A DNA stretch of 40,479 nt from positions 1-40,479 of the forward strand of contig JAPKCC010000018.1 in the NCBI GenBank assembly GCA_028823105.1. The letters are read 5' to 3'. This stretch comes from Phycisphaerales bacterium (GTDB taxonomy: Bacteria > Planctomycetota > Phycisphaerae > Phycisphaerales > SM1A02). The first letter of the stretch is position 1; each line of letters opens with the position of its first letter. The notes beneath the pieces were generated by a model, which was not told the DNA's origin, ran no database searches, and saw only the letters and a program-made list of their open reading frames with translations. The translations under genes and the position numbers were made by a program. Positions 1 to 9,374 of this stretch are shown here, in pieces.

Positions 1-2268
1 AGCCCAGGCGGCGTGCCGATCGGCATAGTGCGGAGATTCGGGATCGCCCGACTGGCCGCCGGGAACCGTCAAGATCGCGGCGGATCGAAGGGATGGGGAA
101 GCGACCATTCGTGCGGATGCGCCGGCCGTCTCCGACTGAACCCGGATGGCGCCCCAGTGTCCGGGCTGCGGTACGGCGGGAAGATCGAAACGAGCACCAA
201 CCAGTGGATGCGCGCTTCCAAGGGGGTGCGAGAATCTGCCACGGTTTCGCTCGCCCCAGGGCGTGTCCGGATCTGCGCGATGGGCGGCGATCGCCGACTC
301 GGCGGCCGGCCGGACCACATCGTCCCACGCGGAATCCGACGGAAAGAACCGGGGATCCCGTCCTTCCAGAACATCAAGGATGATGTTCTCTCCGATCGCG
401 GATGCCGCTTGGCGGCGTCGAGCGTCATCGTCGGAACGCACGGTCTTGGCACGATCGAGCAGCAGCATCCGGGTCCGTCCGATCACGTCACTTCTGAATG
501 CCGCAACCACCGGAAGCGCGGTGTTTTCAAATGATGCCCGGCCATCCCAGGATTGAACCAGCGTCAAGACCGCATCACGCTCGGGGCTCGCCGGGAGGCC
601 GACCAGAACCTGGATCAGGAGATCTCGAAAGGGAAGAAACCGCTGCACGGTCTCGTCGAGTTGAATGGCGAGCAAGTCGAGTTCGGAGACTTTGGCCCTT
701 GATTCGAGATCCTGGCGAATTCGCCAGGCGCGACCGCCATCCGCCCAGACTTTCCCGATTGGTGCCGCTTCCATGAGAGGCACCAGCCGATTATTCGCGG
801 TGAAGAGAAACCCCGACGGTGGGTCGACCAATCGGGGGCGTTGTTTTTCGGGGAGCGGGCCGAACCAGCCGTGGGTGGCATCGTGGACCATCGGACTTCG
901 GCCGTCGTATCCACGCCTATTCGGAATCCAACCGCTCAAGGTCCAGCCGATCCGACCGGTGTGATCAGCGATGAGAACATTCTGGGAGGGCCCGTACCAA
1001 CGAGCGGCGACATCGAGTCCGGACTCAACGTCCCGAGCTTCCGGGAGATCCATCAGGCGGAGATTGACGGCGCCGGGTTGGTCGGAGACCCGCAGCAGGC
1101 TCACCGGGGAGTCGGTCCAGCTGGTATCGGTCAGGACCGGCCCCCACCGCGACCAGCGGCTCTGGACGAAGACGGACTTCGCGCCGCGGACCTCGATTTC
1201 CACCGTTTGATCATCGAAGGACTGCCATCCTTCCGGGACGCGGTAGCGATCGGGATTTTCGGGATCGACGTCGATCAGGACCATGTCCTCGAAGTCGCCA
1301 GTGGTATTGGTCATCCCCCACGCGATCGAGTCGGTGGCGCCGATCGGTATCCCGGGAATTCCGGGCACCGATACGCCGGCCATCTCGACCTCTGGCCATG
1401 ACAATGCTGCGGGATACCAAATCCCCGGGGCGGAGTACTGCAGGTGCGGGTCATTGGCAAGAATCGCCCGTCCATCTTCGGTGCGGCTCCCTGCGACGGC
1501 AAAACTGTTCGAACCAAGATGGAGTTCATCCATCGGAACCGGTAGACGGGATTTGTCCCGGGGAAATGTGGGCCCGAGTGAGAAACCCGTGGCGGGCGGC
1601 GGGAGTATGAACTCCGACCCGTCGGGCTCGATCAGCAGGGCGTCCCACCGGCCCGGCACCGTCAGAAACCACTCGGCGACATTTTCTTCGACCAATGCTC
1701 GAAGGGCACCGACTCGAGGTTCGCGCCTGGCGTTGTTCTGAAGCGAGTCGAAGAGCACGAGCATGACCAAGATCGAGTCGGCAGGTCGCCACTCGGCCGG
1801 TCTCGTATTCAAGAGTCGGTATTCGACGGGAACGCGGTCGAAACTAGAGATCGCGGCGTTCACGCCCGCGGTGTAGGCGTTGAGGAGGCGTTGCTCCTCA
1901 GGCCGGAGTTCCGAGACGATTCGCTCGGCGATCTCGCGGCGTCGTCGGATGGCGTTGGGGCGGTCGATTGCCACCATGGGCGGGCCGATGAGCGCCGCGA
2001 GTTCTCCGGCAGCCTTCCGGCGGGACAGATCCATCTGCATCATTCGATCTCGAGCATGCATGAAACCCAGACCAGCCATCGCATCATCCTGCGAGGTCGC
2101 GGCGATGCTCGGCATCGCGTGGGCATCTAGATTGATCTGCACCGGAGCTGCCAGGCGGGAGATCTGGATGTCGTTTTCGACATTCGCTCGGCTCTCGGAT
2201 GGTGGTAGGAGAACCCCCACGGCGATCGAGGTGGCGAAGACGATTGGCGGTAGAGACGATTTCGGCAT
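1..2268 (-). CDS. Penicillin acylase family N-terminal-nucleophile amidohydrolase (3' end cut by window)
   Basis: The frame read from the ATG at 2268 stays open to base 1, giving 756 visible codons. The first ~28 residues form a signal peptide (MPKSS, then a hydrophobic VFATSIAVGVLL stretch), so export is likely. The nucleophile motif GSNSFAVAGS places the autoprocessing Ser at residue 253, followed by ILANDPHL, as in penicillin/acyl-homoserine-lactone/cephalosporin acylases. Near the edge are WGERNRGRFSHPL and GQSGDPESPHYAD, the conserved C-terminal family motifs, so probably only some tens of residues are missing. Family members are made as a precursor that self-cleaves into alpha and beta chains and hydrolyse amide bonds of N-acyl compounds. 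The substrate here cannot be read from sequence. An AGGGA-like ribosome binding site lies just upstream, and the gene is divergent from the neighbour at 2323. Confidence 0.93.
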   Translation of the reverse strand, partial: MPKSSLPPIVFATSIAVGVLLPPSESRANVENDIQISRLAAPVQINLDAHAMPSIAATSQDDAMAGLGFMHARDRMMQMDLSRRKAAGELAALIGPPMVAIDRPNAIRRRREIAERIVSELRPEEQRLLNAYTAGVNAAISSFDRVPVEYRLLNTRPAEWRPADSILVMLVLFDSLQNNARREPRVGALRALVEENVAEWFLTVPGRWDALLIEPDGSEFILPPPATGFSLGPTFPRDKSRLPVPMDELHLGSNSFAVAGSRTEDGRAILANDPHLQYSAPGIWYPAALSWPEVEMAGVSVPGIPGIPIGATDSIAWGMTNTTGDFEDMVLIDVDPENPDRYRVPEGWQSFDDQTVEIEVRGAKSVFVQSRWSRWGPVLTDTSWTDSPVSLLRVSDQPGAVNLRLMDLPEARDVESGLDVAARWYGPSQNVLIADHTGRIGWTLSGWIPNRRGYDGRSPMVHDATHGWFGPLPEKQRPRLVDPPSGFLFTANNRLVPLMEAAPIGKVWADGGRAWRIRQDLESRAKVSELDLLAIQLDETVQRFLPFRDLLIQVLVGLPASPERDAVLTLVQSWDGRASFENTALPVVAAFRSDVIGRTRMLLLDRAKTVRSDDDARRRQAASAIGENIILDVLEGRDPRFFPSDSAWDDVVRPAAESAIAAHRADPDTPWGERNRGRFSHPLGSAHPLVGARFDLPAVPQPGHWGAIRVQSETAGASARMVASPSLRSAAILTVPGGQSGDPESPHYADRHAAWA

Positions 2269-2322
2269 GACGAATTCCCTGATCTGAAGCGGCGAGGTCT
2301 GGTGGGACCGTAGCATGCAGAC

Positions 2323-4026
2323 ATGTTTCAGCATCGAACCATCCCGACGTCGTCCCGCCAGCGTTCGCCTCAACCTCTGAGCGGCAGTCCGCCGAGACGG
2401 TCCCGATACGGCCATCGCGGGGCACTCGCTGTCGGTCTCGCCGGAATGGTGCTGACTCAAGGATGTCGGGAGGATGCCAGCCCACACACCGCCAAGCCGA
2501 ACCCCGCCAACGTCGCTTCAACTGATGACGCGGAGATGTTGGAAGGCCCCACCCTCCCGCTTGAGCCGAGCGAAGTATCGGAGGCCCCATCTTCAAGACT
2601 CGTGATCACCGGGACCACCGTGCTCACGGACTTCGCTTTGGGAGCGTCCGGGGTCTGGGAAGCGATGGTGCTCGAAGAGTCAACGGTGGTCATCCAAGAT
2701 GGTCGGGTATCCGGAATCGTCCCAGCCGCGAACTTCGTCCTTCTCCAGAACGACGTGGTGGTTACGGGTCGTGGCCGGTTCGTCATGGCCGCCCCGTTGA
2801 TCGTGGGCGGCGGCGGCCCCGCGGAGATCGGTGCGTGGTTAGAAGGCGGGCGGATGATCGATGCCCTGCTTTCCGGCATCGGCGGGGTGATCCTTCCGAA
2901 GAAGATGGTCGATTCACCCGATGGTCGTTGCCTCACCGCCCGAACCACGGATCGGGAGATCGCGGCTTCCGACCTTCTGCCCTTCACGGGTGACGCTTCG
3001 ACGCTCGCGGACGATCTCGTCTCGATCCCGACGTCGGGCCAACTGATCGACGTGTATGCATCGGTGCTGAACGATCGGATCAACGCCGGCGAAGATCACA
3101 TCGGTCTGCTCGCGGCGCTCACCCGTGCACCGGCGGCCGCCATCGGGCGTCCGAATCTGGGCGTGGTCGAAAAGGGATCACCGACCAAACTTCTGGTGCT
3201 TGATTCCAATCCCATCGACGACCCTCGTGCGGTGCTTGAACCATTCGCGGTGGTGGTCGGCGATCGAGTCCTTCGCCGAGTGGAAGTGCTCGTACTGCGA
3301 GAAGCATCCGTTCGCGGCGCGGACATGCGGCAGCAGATCGCAGCGGAACAACCCGAAGGCGAGTGGTCACCACCGCTGCGGCGTTGGTTCAACAGCACGC
3401 AGGGCCAGGTTTACGGAGGATCCGTGGCGGCCGGAGAAGGCGGTCATCAGCACTTTGCGACCCGTACCGGCCGTCCACGCTTTGACCGAACCGTTGGTTC
3501 AATCGTGACCGAGCCGGCGGAAGGATTACCGAATCTCGATCTCACATACACCGGGCCGCCAGACTCCTTCCACTTCACGACGACGCCCGATGCGGACGGA
3601 CTCCGGGTCGATCTCCAGATCGTCGACCGCCCTCGAATGACCCCGAATTCACCGGGGCCCAATGGTGTTCCGATCGTCGACCTGGCCCTTGATCTAGACG
3701 TCCGGCGTGAGGCCATGATGGCATCGACGGGCGTTTTTGAATTCGACGCCCAGGAATTGCTCTATGGCAGCGGTCCGATCGGACTCGGACCGCGGCGTTT
3801 CCGATTCACCCCGATCGACATCGAGTCTTGTCCACCATGCTTCGAAGGTTTCGAGCGGGTTTGGAATCTCGAGATCTTCGATCTTGATGCGGCGCAGCCG
3901 AAGCTCGCGGGCATCGCGACGGTCGCGTTCCGTGCGGGCGGTCCGGCACGCGTTCGTTTCGAAGTGGGGCTCGATCCGATTTGGATCGACGAATCACCGG
4001 CTGTCGGCAGGGCCCCGCTGAACTGA
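2323..4026 (+). CDS. Exported amidohydrolase-like pseudoenzyme with C-terminal beta-rich domain
   Basis: The 567-residue protein has a long basic N-terminus, then a hydrophobic segment ending LTQGC (Cys48), which suggests a signal peptide or an atypical lipobox. Residues 93-160 match the first beta-sandwich half of amidohydrolases (VITGTTVLTD, VVIQDGRVSGI, GRGRFVMAAPLI). Where active members have PGLIDxHxH, this one reads AAPLIVGGGG. Residues 264-320 match the closing half (LTRAPAAAIGRP, LGVVEKGSPTKLLVLDSNP). Only about 100 residues lie between, against roughly 300 for a normal TIM barrel, and no metal-binding His/Lys/Asp set is visible. Residues ~335-567 are an unrecognised region likely rich in beta strands with a CPPC motif. 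It is therefore unlikely to be catalytic. The last 33 bases overlap the convergent alpha/beta hydrolase gene. Confidence 0.82.
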   Translation: MFQHRTIPTSSRQRSPQPLSGSPPRRSRYGHRGALAVGLAGMVLTQGCREDASPHTAKPNPANVASTDDAEMLEGPTLPLEPSEVSEAPSSRLVITGTTVLTDFALGASGVWEAMVLEESTVVIQDGRVSGIVPAANFVLLQNDVVVTGRGRFVMAAPLIVGGGGPAEIGAWLEGGRMIDALLSGIGGVILPKKMVDSPDGRCLTARTTDREIAASDLLPFTGDASTLADDLVSIPTSGQLIDVYASVLNDRINAGEDHIGLLAALTRAPAAAIGRPNLGVVEKGSPTKLLVLDSNPIDDPRAVLEPFAVVVGDRVLRRVEVLVLREASVRGADMRQQIAAEQPEGEWSPPLRRWFNSTQGQVYGGSVAAGEGGHQHFATRTGRPRFDRTVGSIVTEPAEGLPNLDLTYTGPPDSFHFTTTPDADGLRVDLQIVDRPRMTPNSPGPNGVPIVDLALDLDVRREAMMASTGVFEFDAQELLYGSGPIGLGPRRFRFTPIDIESCPPCFEGFERVWNLEIFDLDAAQPKLAGIATVAFRAGGPARVRFEVGLDPIWIDESPAVGRAPLN

Positions 4027-4968
4027 GTTCGCGGAGGTCGAGTCGCCGTCATTTTCGTCATCCCCGTCGTTGCCATCGATCCTTCGCATGAGCCGCGTGA
4101 CGATGTCGGCGACCTCGTCGGGCTTCTCGACCATCGTCGAGTGTCCGGCATTCTCGACAATTGTCGTGTACGCCGAGGGAATCGCGGCCTGCCAGCACGC
4201 GGCGCCCGACGGATGAATGATCCGATCGTCGGCGCCCCAGATGATCTCAGTGGGACACTCGATGTCGAGGAAGCGATCTGCACTGCCGAGCATTAGATCT
4301 TCGAGATTGCGAAGAATCACTTCGTGATCTTCGGCACGAATCGCCGCTTCCGCGGCGACGATCCGCTTCATGAACCTCGGCATCCACGGTGGCCGCGTGA
4401 AGTTCAGTTTGTAGATCCGCTCGAATGACTCAGCCGAGTCCACTCGGAGCAGATGCTCATCGCGTTTCGCCGCCGCGAAAACCTCGGTATCGATCGGAGG
4501 CTCGATTCCCGCTGGCCCGATGACCACCAAGCCCGCTACGGCGGTAGGTCGGGACGCCGCGTAGCCTCCCGCGATGGCTCCGCCCATGCTGGAACCGACA
4601 AGGACGGGCGGGTTCAGTCCCAGCGTCGCGATGAGATCGTCGATCGCGGAAAGGAAGAATTCGAAGTCGATGGTCCCGGGGTCATGATCCGGGTGTAGTC
4701 CGAACCCCGGGAGGTCCGGCACCACCACGTGGTGTGCTCGCACGAGGCGCCGCGCCAACTGAAGCATGGTCAGTCCGTCGACGCCGAAACCATGAATCAA
4801 CAGGATCGGTGTTCCTTTGCCGATCGGCCCGCCCTCGAATCGAGGCCAACCCAGATCCGAGTGATGTCGAAGTCCGGTCGCTCGCGCGGCACAGGTGGCG
4901 ATGCGTCGGAGGGCACGACCTCCGAGGGTCGCGGGTTGACGATTGGGACGGTTGGCGTCGGCGTTCAT
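3994..4968 (-). CDS. Alpha/beta hydrolase
   Basis: The 324-residue protein has the alpha/beta hydrolase layout. There is an oxyanion HGFG at 59-62, the nucleophile elbow GSSMGG with Ser127, an acid in WGADDRI (probably Asp248), and the catalytic His276 in NAGHSTMVEKP. The cap region lies around 155-230. No signal peptide is evident, because the N-terminus is basic and not hydrophobic. The closest familiar relatives are carboxylesterase/C-C hydrolase type enzymes, and the substrate is unknown. The C-terminal ~35 residues after the fold are low-complexity (DGNDGDDENDGDS), and this tail is where the gene overlaps the convergent gene ending at 4026. It starts 42 bases after the amidase stop and is probably cotranscribed with it. 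Confidence 0.92.
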   Translation of the reverse strand: MNADANRPNRQPATLGGRALRRIATCAARATGLRHHSDLGWPRFEGGPIGKGTPILLIHGFGVDGLTMLQLARRLVRAHHVVVPDLPGFGLHPDHDPGTIDFEFFLSAIDDLIATLGLNPPVLVGSSMGGAIAGGYAASRPTAVAGLVVIGPAGIEPPIDTEVFAAAKRDEHLLRVDSAESFERIYKLNFTRPPWMPRFMKRIVAAEAAIRAEDHEVILRNLEDLMLGSADRFLDIECPTEIIWGADDRIIHPSGAACWQAAIPSAYTTIVENAGHSTMVEKPDEVADIVTRLMRRIDGNDGDDENDGDSTSANSVQRGPADSR

Positions 4969-5010
4969 GGCAATCCGATTCCGATCTCGGCGAGCTCGAT
5001 TTCAACGGAC

Positions 5011-6741
5011 TCAGAGCACGGGGTGCTGCGTTGCCACGTCGCACCGTCGTTCGAGCTCTCGGCCGAGCCTGCAGATCGTACCCTCGTCGAACAGTCGGCC
5101 GATCAGCGTGAAGCCATGTGGCCGTCCCTCGTCGAAGACGATCGGTTGGACGAGCGTGGGATGACCCGTCGCATTGGTGATCAGCAGGAGGTTGGCGGCG
5201 AAAGCGGGCGTGGCGAGCGCGTCGACGGTGTCCATGATTCGGGCCATGGCGTCCATCACCTGTCGGCGGACCCGATCGGCCTGCACCAACTCGATCGCCG
5301 GAATGAACCAGCTTCGGCGGAAGGTGTTCGGCCAGGCTTGCGGTGACTGCCAGACCATGGAGTCATCATCGCCCGACCGGGTCAGTGATTCGAAGGCGGC
5401 GGCGGCTTCGGCATACAACGGGATGAGCAGGGATTCGTAGGGAAGATCTGGGAGGTCGACTTCGACGAGCTCGCAGCCGGCATCGCGGAGATGTTCGATG
5501 GCCGCCCGGTCGGCGGGATTCGCGCCATCGAACCAGGCGGGATTCCAACCGACCCGGAGACCCTTGACGCCCTGGCTTGCATCGTGCGCAAAGGGAACGC
5601 CCACGCTCGACGCATCGCGGGGGTCGAGGCCGTTGATGGCCGCGAGCACAAGGGCCGTGTCGTTCACGCTTCGGCAGATCGGGCCGATCTTGTCGAGGGA
5701 CCAGCAGAGACTCATGGCGCCAGCCCGGGAGACTCGTCCGAAGGTCGGACGAAGTCCGGTGGCGCCACAGACCATTGCGGGCGAGATGATCGATCCGAGG
5801 GTTTCGGTTCCGAGCCCGAACGCCATCAGACCACCCACCGTTCCGCTGGCGCTGCCGGCGCTTGATCCGCTGGAACCCTGCTTCAGATTCCATGGGTTGT
5901 TGGTTCGTCCTCCGAACCAGATGTCACCGTAGGCCAGCGCACCGACCGAGGTTTTTCCGAGCATCACCGCCCCGGCTTCGTCGAGTTTCTCGATCACCGT
6001 GGCGGTGGTCGATCCGACTCGATCCTTGAACGGCGTCGCGCCCCAGGTCGCTCTGACGTCTGCAACATCGAGGATGTCCTTGGCACCGTAGGGAATTCCC
6101 TGAAGCGGCCCTCGATCTCGTCCCTGCTTCCGTTCCGAATCCGCTCGTCGCGCTTGTTCGATCGCCCGATCGCCGGTGACGGTGATCATGCACTCGAGTT
6201 TGGGATCGATCCGCTCGATTCGATCGAGGTAGATGCGGGTGAGTCGTTCACTGGTGAGTTCGCCTCTTCGCATCCACGTACAGAGGTCCGCGACGGTGGA
6301 GAACGCGATGGCCGCTTCGTCGTCGGGAAGCGATCCGGGATTCGCCACGACCATTTCGGGGTTTCCCGTCGAGGTCACGGGGTCGAGGGCTCGATCCGGC
6401 GGCATGGCGCGGAAGACCGTCGCGGGCGCCAGCCCGTTGGGCATCGCGCCGGCGTTGACTCTCGCGGCGAAGATCGCCATCTGCTCGCCGATCGTCCCGG
6501 CGATCGTCGCTTGTTCCTCCGGCGTGAACTTGATCCCAGCGAGGCGCTCGGCCGCCGCGATGATCGCGGGCGTGATGCTCACATCATCGGGTCCGCCCGG
6601 CCAGGCATTCGGCTCCGATTCTTCTTGCTGGTCGATGGGTCGACTTCCCTGAGCGGTCGTGGTTGCGGCCGCCAATGGCAGCACAGCGAGCGTCGCGGTG
6701 GAGATGAGGAGTCTTCGACGTTCGGGGTCGTGGTTGGTCAT
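5011..6741 (-). CDS. Amidase signature family hydrolase with Tat-like signal
   Basis: The 576-residue protein begins ERRRLLI followed by a hydrophobic stretch, a twin-arginine-type export signal. The amidase signature domain starts near residue 145. The Ser-cisSer-Lys triad is intact: Lys221 in PYGAKDIL, the cis Ser290 in QGSSGSSAG, and the nucleophile Ser317 in GTETLGSIISPA. Family members hydrolyse C-N amide bonds. The signal argues against a role as GatA of the tRNA amidotransferase. Residues ~50-140 are an N-terminal extension with a helical ITPAIIAAAERLAG segment, of a kind also seen in other exported amidases. It lies 45 bases downstream of the DUF2892 gene and 42 bases upstream of the hydrolase, in a likely minus-strand operon. 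Confidence 0.93.
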   Translation of the reverse strand: MTNHDPERRRLLISTATLAVLPLAAATTTAQGSRPIDQQEESEPNAWPGGPDDVSITPAIIAAAERLAGIKFTPEEQATIAGTIGEQMAIFAARVNAGAMPNGLAPATVFRAMPPDRALDPVTSTGNPEMVVANPGSLPDDEAAIAFSTVADLCTWMRRGELTSERLTRIYLDRIERIDPKLECMITVTGDRAIEQARRADSERKQGRDRGPLQGIPYGAKDILDVADVRATWGATPFKDRVGSTTATVIEKLDEAGAVMLGKTSVGALAYGDIWFGGRTNNPWNLKQGSSGSSAGSASGTVGGLMAFGLGTETLGSIISPAMVCGATGLRPTFGRVSRAGAMSLCWSLDKIGPICRSVNDTALVLAAINGLDPRDASSVGVPFAHDASQGVKGLRVGWNPAWFDGANPADRAAIEHLRDAGCELVEVDLPDLPYESLLIPLYAEAAAAFESLTRSGDDDSMVWQSPQAWPNTFRRSWFIPAIELVQADRVRRQVMDAMARIMDTVDALATPAFAANLLLITNATGHPTLVQPIVFDEGRPHGFTLIGRLFDEGTICRLGRELERRCDVATQHPVL

Positions 6742-6786
6742 GCCTCCAGCCTAACGCGGAGTCGGAGGGCGCCGTCTCCAAAGCAG

Positions 6787-7002
6787 TCAGACGGGCGTCT
6801 TGAAGCCCATGGCTCGTACCGCGCACCACCCGCTCCAGCCTTCGAAGACCATGAAGCCGCCGCCGATCAGCAGGGCGGCTCCGATGATGACCGGAATGCC
6901 TTCAACCCCTCCGAAGACGAGGGTCAGCGCTCCGGCAACGAGGAAGCAGAGTCCGGAGAGGAGACGAACGGCTTTGCCCTTGCCATTGATGTTGCATTGC
7001 AT
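6787..7002 (-). CDS. DUF2892-type small membrane protein
   Basis: This 71-residue protein starts MQCNINGKGKAVRLLSG, followed by two hydrophobic helices (about 17-33 and 36-54), and ends WSGWCAVRAMGFKTPV. The N-terminal C-N-x-G pattern, the double helix and the terminal C-x-x-x-x-x-G-x-K-T-P are the usual layout of the DUF2892 / YgaP-like inner-membrane domain. The function is not established. In some proteins this domain is joined to a rhodanese, but none is present here. It sits between asnS (60 bases upstream) and the amidase (45 bases downstream) on the same strand. Confidence 0.8.
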   Translation of the reverse strand: MQCNINGKGKAVRLLSGLCFLVAGALTLVFGGVEGIPVIIGAALLIGGGFMVFEGWSGWCAVRAMGFKTPV

Positions 7003-7062
7003 GAGTGGATGTCCGTTGGTTGGTTTGAGGTCAGATTCGGGGAAAGCCTGGGACTTGCCGCA

Positions 7063-8475
7063 TCAGAACTCGGCGTGACCTCGCGTGCGGGGGAACGGGA
7101 TAACGTCGCGGATGTTTGCCATGCCGGTCGCGTAGGAGACGAGTCGTTCGAAGCCGAGGCCGAAGCCGGCGTGGGGCACCGAGCCGTATCGGCGCAGGTC
7201 GCGATACCACCAGTAGTCTTCCTTCGGGAGGCCCATCTCATCGAGGCGGGCGTCAAGCACGTCGAGTCGTTCCTCCCGCTGACTTCCTCCGATGATCTCG
7301 CCGACCCCCGGCGCCAGCACATCCATCGCGGCGACGGTTTGACCATCGTCGTTCATTCGCATGTAGAACGCCTTGATGTCCTTGGGGTAGTTCATGAGCA
7401 CGACGGGCTTTCCGATGATTTCCTCGGTCAGATACCGCTCGTGCTCGCTCTGCAGATCCGTACCCCAGGACACGGGGAATTCGAACTTCTTCCCCTTTGC
7501 GATCGCCGATTCCAACGCCTTGATCGCGTCGCTGTAGTCCATGCGTTCGAACGGACTATCCACGAAGTTCTCAAGGCGAGCGATGCAGGTCGGTTCGACC
7601 CGTTCGTTGAAGAACGCGAGGTCGTCGCCGCGGCGATCGAGGAGCGTTCGGAAGCAGTGCTTCAGGAGTCCCTCGGCGAGATCCGCATCGTCGGCAAGAT
7701 CCGCGAATGCGATTTCCGGCTCGATCATCCAGAACTCGGCGAGATGCCGGGTGGTGTTGCTGTTCTCGGCTCGAAAGGTGGGGCCGAACGTATAGACCTT
7801 CGAGAGGGCGAGGCACCAGCACTCGGCGGCGAGTTGTCCGGAGACTGTCAGGTGCGACTCCCGACCAAAGAAGTCCTGAGAGAAGTCGATGGCGCCAGCT
7901 TCATCGCGAGGGATATTTTCAAGGTCGAGGGTCGAGACGCGGAACATCTCGCCCGCGCCTTCGCAGTCGTTGGCCGTGATGATGGGCGTGTGGATCCACT
8001 GGAAGCCGTCCTGTTGGAAGAACTCGTGGATCGCCATGGCAAGGCAGTTCCGAACTCGGGCGACGGCACCGAAGGTGTTGGTTCGGGGCCGGAGGTGCGC
8101 GACCTCGCGGAGGTATTCAAAACTGTGTTGCTTGGGCGAGATGGGATAGGTATCGGGATCCTCGACGAATCCAATCGCCGTGATCCGGGTCGCCTTGATC
8201 TCGATCGCCTGGCCCTTGCCGCGGCTCTCGACCACGTCGCCTTCGATTTCGACCGACGAGCCCGAAGTGAGCCTCAAGACGTCAGATTCGTAGTTCTCGA
8301 GATCCCCGGGAGCGACGACCTGCATGGTCGCAAAGCAGGAGCCGTCGGAGACCTGGAGAAAACTCAATCCGCCCTTGGAGTCTCGGCGGGTTCGAATCCA
8401 GCCCTGGAGCCGTACGGACTTCCCCAGTTGGCTTTCCGGGTTGGTGAGGAGTTGAGCGATGGAGTTGGCGGGCAT
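7063..8475 (-). CDS. asnS: Asparaginyl-tRNA synthetase
   Basis: The 470-residue class IIb synthetase charges tRNA-Asn with asparagine. The N-terminal OB-fold anticodon-binding domain covers about 1-110 ([20 protein letters not shown]). Motif 2 contains [21 protein letters not shown], and motif 3 contains [12 protein letters not shown] near the C-terminus. The open frame extends 106 codons further upstream to 8793, but that part is low-complexity and Pro/Arg-rich. The ATG at 8475 gives the expected N-terminus ([10 protein letters not shown]) and normal family length, so it is chosen. A separate AsnRS means Asn-tRNA need not be made by transamidation, although an indirect route elsewhere is not excluded. 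The gene heads the minus-strand run that continues into DUF2892, amidase and hydrolase. Confidence 0.97.
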   Translation of the reverse strand: MPANSIAQLLTNPESQLGKSVRLQGWIRTRRDSKGGLSFLQVSDGSCFATMQVVAPGDLENYESDVLRLTSGSSVEIEGDVVESRGKGQAIEIKATRITAIGFVEDPDTYPISPKQHSFEYLREVAHLRPRTNTFGAVARVRNCLAMAIHEFFQQDGFQWIHTPIITANDCEGAGEMFRVSTLDLENIPRDEAGAIDFSQDFFGRESHLTVSGQLAAECWCLALSKVYTFGPTFRAENSNTTRHLAEFWMIEPEIAFADLADDADLAEGLLKHCFRTLLDRRGDDLAFFNERVEPTCIARLENFVDSPFERMDYSDAIKALESAIAKGKKFEFPVSWGTDLQSEHERYLTEEIIGKPVVLMNYPKDIKAFYMRMNDDGQTVAAMDVLAPGVGEIIGGSQREERLDVLDARLDEMGLPKEDYWWYRDLRRYGSVPHAGFGLGFERLVSYATGMANIRDVIPFPRTRGHAEF

Positions 8476-8884
8476 GACCGGAGGCGTTCCTAGCAGGGGT
8501 GATTTCAGTGCCTTTGGTGGCCTGAACGAACCAGTGGACGGGACATTGGTCGGGCGGGGACACTGTCTGGCAGCCCGGAAGAATGGCAAGGTATGCGGAA
8601 GCGGCCTCGGCTGGCGAAAATCAGGTTGCGGAGCGTGCCAGTTTGGCAGCGATCGACCCGGTCTTCCGACCGGTTGGGCATCTCGGCAGATCGAGAAACC
8701 GGTTGGGCCTGGCTCGGGAGAATCCCCGCTCGGATCCGGTGATCGACGGGAATCGCCTTTCCGGGCACGAATGGGGCCGGTAGAGCGATCCACGAACTCG
8801 ATCGCTCAGGATCTCTCCAAGGGGATCGGCTCGGGCCTCCGCGGTGTCGGTTCGGCACGCCGGTTGTTCCCTCTTGAGCACGTC
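8476..8884. other. Divergent intergenic region between asnS and the receiver gene
   Basis: No convincing gene was seen in these 409 bases. An 11-base direct repeat ACCGGTTGGGC occurs at 8669-8679 and 8698-8708. The first copy also forms a small hairpin, CCGGT (8658-8662) with ACCGG (8669-8673). Promoters for both flanking genes must lie here or inside the neighbouring genes, but no clear -35/-10 pair stands out. Confidence 0.4.
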
Positions 8885-9367
8885 ATGGACTCCGTTGTCA
8901 CGCCATTCTCATCCGCGAGCCCTTCAGCGACCCCTCGTCGTCTGAATCTGCTGTTCTCCGCCACGTGGCGGGAGGGTGGTCCGACGGCGGAATTGCCTCG
9001 ATTGCTGGATCCCCTCGGCGTCCGGTGTCTGGAAGCCCGGTGTGGCCGCGATGCGGCCAGATTGGTCGAGCAGGAGGAGATTCACATCGCCCTGATCGAT
9101 CTTGAGCTCCCCATGGAAGCCAACGGCGACAAGCGCGCTGCTGGCGAGAAGGTGCTCCAACTCCTTCGGAGAGTTGATCCAGCCCCGCCAGTGGTACTCG
9201 TCCGCCCGGCTCAGCCGAGCCGGCGCGAGAGCGGTCGCGGTCTCAGCGATGCCCTGCGAGAGGGCGTCTTCGCCGTACTCGACCGCCCCTTGGGCATCGA
9301 GACCTTGCTCGAAACCCTCCGCCGGGTGGTCCGGCGGCATTATTCGGATCAATGGCCGGTCGCCTGA
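8885..9367 (+). CDS. Degenerate CheY-like receiver domain protein
   Basis: This 160-residue protein has the alternating pattern of a response-regulator receiver. It shows a beta-1 (LNLLFSATW), a beta-3 ending in IDLELP with a possible phospho-acceptor Asp72, a beta-4 (VVLVRPAQ) and a final helix (ETLLETLRRVVRR). The acidic pair normally found after beta-1 is absent, replaced by SATWRE. The beta-5 Lys-Pro is Arg134-Pro135. Phosphorylation by the usual Mg-dependent chemistry is therefore doubtful. There is no output domain. The start is the ATG at 8885. Longer in-frame starts would only add low-complexity sequence, and no strong ribosome binding site decides it. It lies directly upstream of groES, separated by two hairpins. 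Confidence 0.7.
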   Translation: MDSVVTPFSSASPSATPRRLNLLFSATWREGGPTAELPRLLDPLGVRCLEARCGRDAARLVEQEEIHIALIDLELPMEANGDKRAAGEKVLQLLRRVDPAPPVVLVRPAQPSRRESGRGLSDALREGVFAVLDRPLGIETLLETLRRVVRRHYSDQWPVA

Positions 9368-9374
9368 CCACGAG

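Noticed and set aside
6154-8493. A 779-codon open frame on the plus strand opposite the amidase, DUF2892 and asnS genes
   Set aside because: It is antisense to well-supported genes, has no domain signature, and arises from high-GC codon bias that removes stops in the opposite frame.
8583-8783. A 66-codon plus-strand frame between asnS and the receiver gene
   Set aside because: It has no convincing ribosome binding site or family match. Such short frames are expected by chance in this GC-rich DNA.
8476-8793. A 106-codon N-terminal extension of asnS
   Set aside because: The added sequence is Pro/Arg-rich low-complexity with no family counterpart, and the ATG at 8475 gives the normal AsnRS N-terminus.
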